From an uncultured Bacilli bacterium (GTDB lineage Bacteria > Bacillota_I > Bacilli_A > RF39 > UBA660), in the NCBI GenBank assembly GCA_947627805.1, contig CANQXB010000056.1, positions 1-6,574 of the forward strand: a DNA stretch of 6,574 bases, given 5' to 3'. The number at the start of each line of letters is the position of its first letter. Positions within the stretch are counted from its first letter, which is position 1. The translations under genes and the position numbers were made by a program. Shown one piece after another: positions 1 through 6,397 of this stretch. The notes under the pieces were generated by a model. The model was not told the DNA's origin and did no database searches. It saw only the letters and a list, made by a program, of their open reading frames with translations.

Positions 1-6
1 ACTAAA

Positions 7-912
7 TTATTCTTGAAACATCTTTAAAATAGCTTTTTTATAAATACTTTTAGCTATATTTTTTCCATTTGGAATAAAATTTGTAACTAGCTCAATACAT
101 ACTCCCGCATTAATCTCCATTAAAAGCATTGTGTTATTATAAATTATAATATCGATTGAGCTAAAACGAATTTTCAACTTTTGGGTTATATTAATAGCAA
201 AATTCTCTAAATCTTTTTTCAATTGGGAAGAAGTAATCAACCTCGCCGTAGCCCCTTTATTTAAATTAAATCGAAAATCATAATCAAATACTTCATTCTT
301 TTTTAAAATCCTATTATATTTTTCTAAATTTATCTTTGAAAAATAATATGGATTAAATTCTAATAACAATTCTTTTATTTTCTTCTTTCCATCACCAACA
401 ACGGTTGGTTTAATTTTTTCAAAGGCTAATAAAGGCTCATTATCTAAAACAATAATGCGATATTCATGAGCAATATTATAAAAAGGACAAATACTTATTG
501 AAAAATGGGCATCAAATAAACTTTCACTTATCTTTTTTAATTCTTTATAATTAGTAATATGATAAACATCCTTACCTTGTGAACCAATATTGGGTTTTAA
601 TACCACATCATGATTATAAAGATTAAAATATTCCTCTAATAACTTAGAAGTATTCTTGCCATAAGAATTTTTGGGACTCCATAATATTTGATGTTCAATA
701 ATGGGAATATTAAAGTTTTTACATAGCTCATATAAAGCATATTTATCATCCATAATATTACCTATTGCTTGGTCATTTAAAGGAAAATGATACCCTAAAA
801 TATATTTAATTTTTTTATCTTTTTCTAAAACTAATCCCCAATCATTAGAAATTGAAGTTACTTTTATATCTTCTTCTGCACATATTTCTTTAATTAATTT
901 TTTAAAATTCAT
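7..912 (-). CDS. ATP-grasp peptide/amino-acid ligase, cyanophycin synthetase/GshF-like domain, stand-alone
   Basis: A 301-residue single-domain protein of the ATP-grasp superfamily, which joins a carboxylate to an amine through an acyl-phosphate using ATP. Visible motifs are a nucleotide-binding Lys106 (VVLKPN) with the glycine-rich loop IGSQGKDV at 109-116, Glu150 in HEYRI, and the block KPTVVGDGKKKI at 168-179. NLNKGATA follows at 216-223, and the Mg2+-binding set is Asp254 and Glu266/Asn268 (MEIN). The VVGDGK and N-x-N-x-GATA blocks are typical of cyanophycin synthetase and the C-terminal half of bifunctional glutathione synthetase GshF. The N-terminal GshA-like domain and the C-terminal Mur-ligase domain of those enzymes are both absent. 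The length fits a lone ATP-grasp unit. There is no signal peptide, so it should be cytosolic. The ATG is preceded by GAGGG seven bases upstream. It is transcribed divergently from the ABC importer and has no operon partner in view. Substrates are unknown. Family assignment is firm; any specific reaction would be a guess. Confidence 0.85.
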   Translation of the reverse strand: MNFKKLIKEICAEEDIKVTSISNDWGLVLEKDKKIKYILGYHFPLNDQAIGNIMDDKYALYELCKNFNIPIIEHQILWSPKNSYGKNTSKLLEEYFNLYNHDVVLKPNIGSQGKDVYHITNYKELKKISESLFDAHFSISICPFYNIAHEYRIIVLDNEPLLAFEKIKPTVVGDGKKKIKELLLEFNPYYFSKINLEKYNRILKKNEVFDYDFRFNLNKGATARLITSSQLKKDLENFAINITQKLKIRFSSIDIIIYNNTMLLMEINAGVCIELVTNFIPNGKNIAKSIYKKAILKMFQE

Positions 913-918
913 AAAAAT

Positions 919-923
919 CCCTC
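919..923 (-). promoter_or_regulatory. Ribosome binding site of the ATP-grasp ligase
   Basis: GAGGG on the minus strand, six bases before the ATG that starts at 912. It supports that start over downstream alternatives. Confidence 0.7.
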
Positions 924-944
924 ATTTCTTATTTTAACACATAA

Positions 945-953
945 TGCTATAAC
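945..953 (+). promoter_or_regulatory. Candidate extended -10 promoter for the ABC importer operon
   Basis: TGCTATAAC matches TGn plus a -10 box with five of six consensus bases. It has no good -35 box upstream, which extended -10 promoters can tolerate. Initiation near 960 would leave a short leader before the AAGGAG site at 972-977. An alternative pairing is TTAACA (934-939) with TATATT (958-963) at an 18-base spacing. The operon must start in this 72-base gap, but which box is used is uncertain. Confidence 0.35.
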
Positions 954-960
954 CGAATAT

Positions 961-989
961 ATTATAAATGTAAGGAGTGTTTATGTGAA
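961..989 (-). promoter_or_regulatory. Sigma-A-type promoter for the ATP-grasp ligase, overlapping the importer start
   Basis: On the minus strand, TTCACA (984-989, five of six consensus bases) is followed after exactly 17 bases by a perfect TATAAT (961-966). Transcription would begin near 954, giving an untranslated leader of about 40 bases before the ligase ATG. The -35 box covers the GTG start codon of the oppositely transcribed substrate-binding protein, and the spacer contains that gene's ribosome binding site. A second weaker option is an extended -10 TGTTAAAAT at 931-939, but it would leave almost no leader before the ribosome binding site. Confidence 0.6.
972..977 (+). promoter_or_regulatory. 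Ribosome binding site that fixes the GTG start of the substrate-binding protein
   Basis: AAGGAG lies seven bases before GTG at 985. The ATG at 983-985 is immediately followed by TGA and cannot be the start. The spacing and the following Lys-rich signal-anchor sequence make GTG 985 the best choice. Confidence 0.8.
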
Positions 990-1977
990 GAAAAAATTTT
1001 TATATGTTTTAACTAGTATTATAGGAATAATAGTTGTTTCCCTTTTAATGGGACTAATGTTTAAAGATAAAGATGAAACAAAAGAATTACAAACCATTAA
1101 GGTATCAGAAGTAACTCATAGTATTTTTTATGCCCCTTTTTATGTAGCTATTGAAAATGGCTATTTTAAAGAAGAAGATATTGATATTGAGCTACTTTTA
1201 GTTAGTGGTAGCGATAATGTCGCCGCTTCTGTTTTATCTAAAGATACCGATGTAGGCCTTGCTGGTCCTGAATCGGCAACTTATGTATATCTTGGAGGGG
1301 AAAAAGATTATTTAGAAGTATTCGCAGGCCTTACTAAAAGAGATGGACAATTTATCTTAAGCAGAAAAAATAAAGATTTTAAATGGCAAGATTTAATTGG
1401 CCAAGAAATATTAGTGGGTAGAAAAACTGGTATGCCAGGTTTAAGTTTCTTAAGAGCTTTAAAAAATGAAGGTCTTAAAGAAAGTGATATAAATATTAAC
1501 TACGCAATTGAATTTGGTGAGTTATCTGGAGCCTTTATTGGCGGTGAAGGTGATTATGTTAATCTTTTTGAACCTCTTGCCAGTAAGTTAGAAAAAAATG
1601 GAAATGGTTATGTTGTTACCAGTGTTGGAGCTTCTTCCGACCCATTCCCTTATACCGCTTTCTATGCTCGAAAAAGTTATATTTCCGAAAATAAAGATTT
1701 ATTAATTAAATTTACGAAAGCTATAAAAAAAGGAATGGATTATACTTTTAACCATGATTCTTTAGATATTGCTAAAATAGTTCAAAAACAATTTAGTGAT
1801 ACTAATATAGATGAGCTAACAATAATGATTGAAAGATATAAAGAAGCTGATGTATGGCTTAAAACACCATTTATTGAAGAAGAATTTTTTAATACTTTAA
1901 CAGATTTACTTCAAGAAAATAATTTAATTGATAAGCCTGTTTACTATAAAGATTTGGTTCATAATTTAGATGAATAA
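985..1977 (+). CDS. ABC importer substrate-binding protein, NMT1/NitT-TauT family, membrane-anchored
   Basis: A 330-residue extracytoplasmic solute receptor of the NMT1/THI5-like fold, which delivers ligand to the permease and ATPase encoded just downstream. Residues 1-4 are basic and about 5-25 form one hydrophobic helix. After a charged linker, the mature domain starts near residue 37 (TIKVSEVTHSIFYAPFYVAI), the usual first strand and ligand-loop of this family. The family-like stretches GRKTGMPG, GAFIGGEGDY, LFEP and YTAFYARKSY follow. The protein contains no cysteine at all, so there is no lipobox. The helix probably stays as a membrane anchor instead of being replaced by a lipid. Translation starts at GTG with a good AAGGAG site. 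Its 3' end overlaps the ATPase gene by 8 bases. Relatives are annotated variously as nitrate, sulfonate, taurine or thiamine-pyrimidine receptors. The ligand is undetermined here and no thiamine riboswitch is present. Binding-protein role is firm; substrate is unknown. Confidence 0.85.
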   Translation: MKKKFLYVLTSIIGIIVVSLLMGLMFKDKDETKELQTIKVSEVTHSIFYAPFYVAIENGYFKEEDIDIELLLVSGSDNVAASVLSKDTDVGLAGPESATYVYLGGEKDYLEVFAGLTKRDGQFILSRKNKDFKWQDLIGQEILVGRKTGMPGLSFLRALKNEGLKESDININYAIEFGELSGAFIGGEGDYVNLFEPLASKLEKNGNGYVVTSVGASSDPFPYTAFYARKSYISENKDLLIKFTKAIKKGMDYTFNHDSLDIAKIVQKQFSDTNIDELTIMIERYKEADVWLKTPFIEEEFFNTLTDLLQENNLIDKPVYYKDLVHNLDE

Positions 1978-2716
1978 TATTTTAGAAATTAAAAAAATAA
2001 CTAAAAATTACCATACTAAAGAAGGCGAAATAAAAGCTCTTAATAATATTAACTTAAATATTAAAAAAGATGAAATTATTTCGCTCGTTGGACCATCAGG
2101 TTGTGGTAAATCAACTCTTTTAGCTATTATATCGGGTTTAGATAAAGATTATACGGGCATCATTAATAAAAAAGATAATTTAAAAATGGCTTATATGCTT
2201 CAAAGTGATGCTCTTCTTCCTTGGTTAACTATTTATGAAAATGCTATTTTAGGCTTAAAAATTAATCATGCTCTAACCAAAGAAAATTTAGAATATGTTG
2301 ATTATTTATTAAATTTATATAAATTAAAAGAATTTAAAGATAATTACCCCAAAAGTTTATCAGGAGGAATGAAACAAAGACTTGCTTTAATAAGAACTCT
2401 TGCCATGAAACCAGATATTTTACTTTTAGATGAACCATTTTGTGCTTTAGATGGCCAATCAAAGCTTTTAATTAGTGAAGATGTTTATCAAATATGCAAA
2501 AAGGAAAAAAAGACGGTTATTTTAGTTACACATGATATTGAAGAAGCAATAACTTTTTCCGATAGAGTTATTGTTTTATCAGAAAGACCAGCAGAAATAA
2601 AAAGAATTATTAATATTGCTATTCCCAATAAATCTTCTATTTTAGAAAGAAGAAAAGATAAATTAAAAGAAGAATATTTTGACTTAATTTGGAAGGATTT
2701 AAATAATGAGTCCTGA
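1970..2716 (+). CDS. ABC importer ATPase, NitT/TauT (SsuB/TauB-like) family
   Basis: A 248-residue nucleotide-binding subunit that powers uptake through the adjoining permease from the cytoplasmic face. All expected motifs are intact: Walker A GPSGCGKST at 41-49, Q-loop Gln78, signature LSGGM at 130-134, Walker B ILLLDEP at 150-156 with catalytic Glu155, D-loop around Asp161, and switch His188 (VTHDIEEA). The segment SDALLPWLT after the Q-loop and the aromatic-rich EEYFDLIWKDL tail are typical of the nitrate/sulfonate/taurine class. The ATG lies inside the end of the binding-protein gene (8-base overlap) and has no strong ribosome binding site, so translation is probably coupled. The 3' end overlaps the permease gene by 11 bases. 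The stop is TGA, consistent with the standard code. The ATPase role is firm; the transported compound cannot be read from this subunit. Confidence 0.92.
   Translation: MNNILEIKKITKNYHTKEGEIKALNNINLNIKKDEIISLVGPSGCGKSTLLAIISGLDKDYTGIINKKDNLKMAYMLQSDALLPWLTIYENAILGLKINHALTKENLEYVDYLLNLYKLKEFKDNYPKSLSGGMKQRLALIRTLAMKPDILLLDEPFCALDGQSKLLISEDVYQICKKEKKTVILVTHDIEEAITFSDRVIVLSERPAEIKRIINIAIPNKSSILERRKDKLKEEYFDLIWKDLNNES
2691..2697 (+). promoter_or_regulatory. Ribosome binding site of the permease gene inside the ATPase gene
   Basis: GGAAGGA is placed eight bases before the ATG at 2706, within the last codons of the ATPase gene. It decides the start and allows re-initiation independent of the upstream stop. 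Confidence 0.65.
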
Positions 2717-3497
2717 ACAAAAAAAATATCTAAAAAATATTAAAATAACTAAATTTAAAATTATATTTTGGCAAATATTCTTACTTCTTTTATTTTTTAT
2801 TCTTTGGGAAGTTTTAGTGCATTATGGTATTATTAGTTCATTTATTTATTCTAGTCCCTCAAGAATTATCAAAACGATTATTGAACTTATTAATGATAAT
2901 AATTTTTTTATTCATGTTTATATTACTTTAAAAGAAGTAATCATTTCCTTTTTGTTAGGTATTTCTTTAGGATTTTTGATAGCTATTATTTTATATGAAT
3001 GGAAAACTTTAGCTAAAATTCTAGACCCTTATTTAACAATGTTAAACTCTCTTCCTAAAGTAGCATTAGGTCCTCTTATTATTATAATATCGGGCGCTAA
3101 TATAAAAAGTGTTATTGTCATGGCTTTACTTATTAATTTAATTGTTAGTGTTATTACTATTTATAATGGTTTCTTACAAACTGATGAATATCGGTTAAAA
3201 TTATTTAAAACGATGAAAGCTAATCGATGGCAAACTCTTACTAAATTAGTTATTCCAAGTAGTTATCAAACTATTATTTCTTCTTTTAAATTAGGAATAG
3301 CTCAAAGTCTTGTTGGAGTTATTATGGGAGAATTTTTAGTTAGTAAAATGGGAATAGGTTACCTAATTGTTTATGGTAAACAAGTTTTTAATTTAGATTT
3401 AGTTATGAGTGGCATTATTTTACTTGCTATTATTTCTTACATTCTCTATAAGTTAATTGTAATCTTAGAAAAAAGATTATTAAAACATACAAATTAA
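2706..3497 (+). CDS. ABC importer permease, NitT/TauT (SsuC/TauC-like) family
   Basis: A 263-residue integral membrane subunit of the binding-protein-dependent transport family. It forms the translocation path, most likely as a homodimer because only one permease gene is present. Hydrophobic segments can be placed at about 17-38, 75-97, 113-129, 132-153, 190-210 and 232-254, the usual six. The cytoplasmic coupling loop that contacts the ATPase lies around 161-185 (KTMKANRWQTLTKLVIP), ending in the conserved Pro184. The position that is normally a glycine in the EAA loop appears to be Lys171. The segment GEFLVSKMGIGYLI at 208-221 is characteristic of the class. The ATG has a GGAAGGA site and overlaps the ATPase gene by 11 bases, so the three importer genes form one transcript. 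The operon ends directly in a hairpin terminator whose stem begins within the stop codon. Confidence 0.9.
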   Translation: MSPEQKKYLKNIKITKFKIIFWQIFLLLLFFILWEVLVHYGIISSFIYSSPSRIIKTIIELINDNNFFIHVYITLKEVIISFLLGISLGFLIAIILYEWKTLAKILDPYLTMLNSLPKVALGPLIIIISGANIKSVIVMALLINLIVSVITIYNGFLQTDEYRLKLFKTMKANRWQTLTKLVIPSSYQTIISSFKLGIAQSLVGVIMGEFLVSKMGIGYLIVYGKQVFNLDLVMSGIILLAIISYILYKLIVILEKRLLKHTN

Positions 3498-3525
3498 ATC
3501 ACGTCCCAAGACGTGATTTTTATAA
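3496..3525 (+). terminator. Rho-independent terminator of the importer operon, possibly two-way
   Basis: A perfect 10-base-pair stem (AAATCACGTC paired with GACGTGATTT, 3496-3505 and 3510-3519) closes a CCAA loop and is followed by TTTTTATA counted from the last stem bases. The left arm uses the last two bases of the permease stop codon. It lies in the 39-base gap between convergent genes. Read on the minus strand the same hairpin is followed by AATTTG, a poorer U-tract, so termination of the Tad block from the right is possible but weaker. Confidence 0.88.
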
Positions 3526-3536
3526 TTATTACTTTG

Positions 3537-4325
3537 TTATAAGTTCATCATTTGTAAAACGGCAAAGACTAATAATACCATAACACCAGCTGCGGTGGAA
3601 ATAAGCATGCTCATAGTCTTTCCTTCCATCTTATCTAATCTGTTTTTATATTTTGTTTCTCTGGCTTTTTGTTGTAAGTTTGAAATCGTTCTTGAAAACA
3701 TTAACATTTGCTCTTGTTTTCTATCTTGACTACCTAAACTTAAACGATATAAAAGACGCATCATTCGCATTGAATCTCGAACAGGATATTTTTTAGCAAA
3801 ATTCATATAAGGGTCTATTGTATCAACACCAGAGTTTATTTCATTAATCATCTCTTGAAGTCCATCTTTAAATATATCGGGAGCATCAGTAATTGATTTA
3901 CCAATAGCTACTGGTACTGTATAGTGTTGAATTAAAATTTCAATACTCTTTAAGTAATGGGGTAACATACTATCAATATAAAACATATGCTTTTTATAAA
4001 ATGATTTAATATTAATATAATCTAATTTAAAGATGATAAATCCTAAAACAAAGGAAATTAAAATATACATAGCATTTAACTTTTGAATAAAGAAGAATAA
4101 AGAACCAACAATTACTAAAAGACCATTTCTTATTCTTTTAGTAAATATAGCATCAGAATTCATACTATCACCATATCTAGCTCTTACATAGAAATCCCAA
4201 TCTTCTTCTTTTAATCTTCTAAAAAGATGAAAGTTATCATTAATTAAATCTTTAATACTTAATTGACCATTGTAGGTCATTACAACAAAGATTAAAGCCG
4301 CAATTATAATTATCTCTATTTGCAT
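3537..4325 (-). CDS. tadC: TadC-like type II secretion F-domain membrane protein
   Basis: A 262-residue inner-membrane platform protein of the T2SSF family, as in Tad/Flp pilus machines, where it pairs with TadB and docks on the CpaF ATPase. Hydrophobic segments lie at about 4-18, 66-80, 84-101 and 238-258. The cytoplasmic helical F-domain spans about 115-235, beginning YIDSMLPHYLKSIEILIQ. The final pattern, a charged helix (RETKYKNRLDKMEGK) running into the last membrane segment, is usual for TadC. It is the last gene of its block. Its ATG shares one base with the TadB stop codon (TAATG). There is no clear Shine-Dalgarno sequence (only a GGGGG run at 4333-4337), so translation is probably coupled to tadB. 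The family is well supported by fold pattern and neighbours. The TadC rather than TadB label rests mainly on gene order. Confidence 0.8.
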   Translation of the reverse strand: MQIEIIIIAALIFVVMTYNGQLSIKDLINDNFHLFRRLKEEDWDFYVRARYGDSMNSDAIFTKRIRNGLLVIVGSLFFFIQKLNAMYILISFVLGFIIFKLDYINIKSFYKKHMFYIDSMLPHYLKSIEILIQHYTVPVAIGKSITDAPDIFKDGLQEMINEINSGVDTIDPYMNFAKKYPVRDSMRMMRLLYRLSLGSQDRKQEQMLMFSRTISNLQQKARETKYKNRLDKMEGKTMSMLISTAAGVMVLLVFAVLQMMNL

Positions 4326-5230
4326 TATTCAGCCCCCACATCTTCATTGTAATACTTCTCTCCTGTAATTAAGAAGTAAACATTTATTAATATAATAGCA
4401 TGCAAGATTAGTTGAACATACCAAATACTAATTAATTCAATATAGTTATCTTCACCTAACATAAATTCAACAACAATAACTAAGAAAAATAAAACGGCCG
4501 CAAATGTTAAGAATCTCGTATGGAAGTTCTTTCTATCCATTTGGTCTCTATATACCCCTTCAACTAAGGCATCGATATCTAAAGACATATTTTCTAAAGA
4601 TTCACCAGCATCCTTAGCACCTTCTTTAGTTATTTGTAAGAATAATTGGTGCATATTTTTAACCATATAGAAGGGATATTTAGTATTAAAATATTCAATT
4701 GATTCATCAATTGTTCCATTAACATATGATAAATCTATCATTTTTCTAATATCTCCTAAAACCGGTTCTTCAATAATTCCCGAATCTCTTACCCCTTCAA
4801 GACTTTTAACAAAACTTTGGGTGGTATTAAATTCCATAATAACGTTAGTCGTATAAGTTTGAATTTGTTCAAAAATAAATTCACTATATATTCTTTGACA
4901 ACGAAGGTAAGCTAAATAGGGAATAAAAGCAATTGTTGCCAAAGCATAAACTGCAGCCCAAATAATACTATAAAAATAGAAATAACCTATTAAAGCCGCA
5001 AAGCCTCCCAATAATACTACTTGCATGGCATATTGCTTGACTGTATATTCTTGGCCTAATTCTTTAGATTTTTCTCGAACCATCTTAAAAGAATATGGTG
5101 CATATTTTTCATATATACCTTCTACTTTATTAAAAACTTGTTTATATGATTTTCCATTTTGATTATTTCGATATATAATAACAAAAATAGCTAATCCTAA
5201 TAATATTAATAATTCTGGTAATGTTCTCAT
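4325..5230 (-). CDS. tadB: TadB-like type II secretion F-domain membrane protein
   Basis: A 301-residue inner-membrane platform protein, partner of the TadC-like protein and of the CpaF ATPase in a Tad/Flp-type pilus assembly complex. Predicted membrane segments lie at about 5-20, 68-87, 89-107, 240-258 and 266-289. Between the third and fourth is a long cytoplasmic helical region (about 115-238) starting FIFEQIQTYTTNVIMEFNTTQSF, with the GAKDAGESLENMSLDID stretch typical of T2SSF domains. The ATG follows an almost perfect AAGGAGGTG site. Only 18 bases separate it from the ATPase gene, and it overlaps tadC by one base, so the three are one operon. It ends in an acidic tail (EDVGAE). The role is inferred from family and context; which fibre the machine assembles cannot be seen here. 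Confidence 0.82.
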   Translation of the reverse strand: MRTLPELLILLGLAIFVIIYRNNQNGKSYKQVFNKVEGIYEKYAPYSFKMVREKSKELGQEYTVKQYAMQVVLLGGFAALIGYFYFYSIIWAAVYALATIAFIPYLAYLRCQRIYSEFIFEQIQTYTTNVIMEFNTTQSFVKSLEGVRDSGIIEEPVLGDIRKMIDLSYVNGTIDESIEYFNTKYPFYMVKNMHQLFLQITKEGAKDAGESLENMSLDIDALVEGVYRDQMDRKNFHTRFLTFAAVLFFLVIVVEFMLGEDNYIELISIWYVQLILHAIILINVYFLITGEKYYNEDVGAE

Positions 5231-5237
5231 ATTTATG

Positions 5238-5246
5238 CACCTCCTT
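5238..5246 (-). promoter_or_regulatory. Strong ribosome binding site of the TadB-like gene
   Basis: AAGGAGGTG on the minus strand, seven bases before the ATG at 5230. It is the best Shine-Dalgarno match in the window and lies directly after the ATPase stop codon. Confidence 0.85.
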
Positions 5247-5248
5247 TT

Positions 5249-6370
5249 TTACAATGTATCAATAGCTTCCGTAGTTTGAATATTATTGGTTTTTTGGTCA
5301 TTATTATTTGAATCTTCTTGAATGAAATAATTATCTTTTAAAACAACTCCTTGACTTCCCATATAATCTTTTAAATATTTAGTTGGGTTTTCAAAATGAA
5401 GACTACCATCTAAACCTTTTTTATATATAATGTTATAACCAGCATTATTATCTTCATCAACAAAAAATTCACAAACTTCCACAATCTCTCTTTGGAATCT
5501 GCCTAGTTCCGCACTCATGTAACCTTTAACATGAACTGCAATTTGTACATAACGGTGAATAGATTTTAAGAATTGGTCAATATCTTGACTTGATTCTAGT
5601 AACGAATAAAGCCGCATTGGCACATTTCTCGCACTATCAGAGTGAATTGTAGAAATAATGTTATGTCCTGATGAAATTGAGTTACGAACCGCAGTTACGG
5701 CTTCCGCACTACGAACTTCGGATAGTAAAATCCAGCGAGGGTTTTGCCGCATGCAAGCAACTAAAACATCAGAATAACTAGCAATATTATTGGTTTTAAC
5801 AGCTACAATGTCTCGATGAGGGAAAATTCTATCTAAGTGAAGTTCCAAGGTATCTTCAATTGTAATTATTTTTTCGTTTTCTTTGGTATGACTGGCTAAA
5901 TATTTAACAAGCTCAGTTTTACCACTACCAGTTTCTCCACTAATAATAATATTGCAATGGCCTTCTACACAAGTTAGAAGAAAATCTAGTAATTCTTCCG
6001 TTACATATTTCTCACTAATAAGTTTTTCTTTATTAAGTCTTATCTTAGCAGGAGTTTTTCTGATAACGCAAGAAATACCATTAGTCGATATAGAATCATG
6101 AATAAAATTTAAACGCAATTCAGCGGATTCAGCATCTAAGAATGGATGGGCCATATTAAATGTTTTACCCATGACATTCGCACATTGAAACGCTAATTTT
6201 TCTAAAAGTGCATTATTTATTTCTGGTCTTTCAACTCGATAAACACCTTTATCCAAAGTTTTTAAATGAACTTGCCCTTGATTTCCATAAGAAACGTCGG
6301 TTATGTTATCATCATCTATAAACTCTTTTAAAGGTCCAAAGTCTATCTGTGAAAATATCGCATCATTCAC
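5249..6370 (-). CDS. cpaF: CpaF/TadA-family secretion ATPase of a Tad/Flp-type pilus system
   Basis: A 373-residue hexameric-type secretion ATPase (T2SSE/CpaF family) that would drive pilin assembly through the adjoining TadB/TadC platform. An N-terminal domain covers about 1-120, including ADxE-like DAESAELRLNFI and the FCVIRK-type strand near 101-105. The motor domain then shows Walker A GETGSGKT at 145-152, an Asp box IITIEDTLEL at 168-177, a Walker B region RWILLSEVRSAEA at 212-224 with Glu218, and a His box with His236 and His243 (SGHNIISTIHSDS). Walker B reads SEVR where family members usually have GEVR. It is somewhat shorter than many CpaF proteins because the N-terminal extension is minimal. 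The last 20 or so residues are a polar Asn/Gln-rich tail. The start is GTG at 6370, with AAGGAAGGG seven bases upstream. It lies 27 bases after the preceding gene and 18 before tadB. Confidence 0.9.
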   Translation of the reverse strand: MNDAIFSQIDFGPLKEFIDDDNITDVSYGNQGQVHLKTLDKGVYRVERPEINNALLEKLAFQCANVMGKTFNMAHPFLDAESAELRLNFIHDSISTNGISCVIRKTPAKIRLNKEKLISEKYVTEELLDFLLTCVEGHCNIIISGETGSGKTELVKYLASHTKENEKIITIEDTLELHLDRIFPHRDIVAVKTNNIASYSDVLVACMRQNPRWILLSEVRSAEAVTAVRNSISSGHNIISTIHSDSARNVPMRLYSLLESSQDIDQFLKSIHRYVQIAVHVKGYMSAELGRFQREIVEVCEFFVDEDNNAGYNIIYKKGLDGSLHFENPTKYLKDYMGSQGVVLKDNYFIQEDSNNNDQKTNNIQTTEAIDTL

Positions 6371-6377
6371 ACTTGAG

Positions 6378-6390
6378 CCCTTCCTTCCTT
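6378..6390 (-). promoter_or_regulatory. Ribosome binding site that fixes the GTG start of the CpaF-like ATPase
   Basis: AAGGAAGGAAGGG on the minus strand, seven bases before GTG at 6370. The repeated GGAA units offer two registers of Shine-Dalgarno pairing. No in-frame ATG exists near the N-terminus, so GTG is the best start. Confidence 0.65.
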
Positions 6391-6397
6391 TTTTATT

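Noticed and set aside
7..912. D-Ala-D-Ala ligase or YheC/YheD spore-coat ATP-grasp protein
   Set aside because: The VVGDGK and NLNKGATA blocks match the cyanophycin synthetase/GshF group better, and the Ddl N-terminal motifs are not seen.
913..984. TPP or other riboswitch ahead of the importer
   Set aside because: The whole gap is 72 bases and AT-rich, with no thi-box or paired helices that I can see; it is largely taken up by promoter and ribosome-binding signals.
983..985. ATG as start of the substrate-binding protein
   Set aside because: It is followed immediately by TGA; the GTG at 985 has correct Shine-Dalgarno spacing and opens the long frame.
2714..2716. Mycoplasma-type genetic code (TGA read as Trp)
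   Set aside because: Trp codons are TGG, the genes are full length under the standard code, and TGA is a sensible stop here, overlapping the permease start.
5249..6370. Competence ATPase ComGA or type IV pilus PilB/PilT
   Set aside because: No tetracysteine zinc site as in PilB, the N-terminal domain is CpaF-like, and two separate single F-domain proteins (TadB, TadC) follow rather than one PilC/ComGB.
6378..6390. GGAA tandem repeat as a phase-variable tract
   Set aside because: Only about three imperfect units, lying where a ribosome binding site is expected; too short to argue for slippage.
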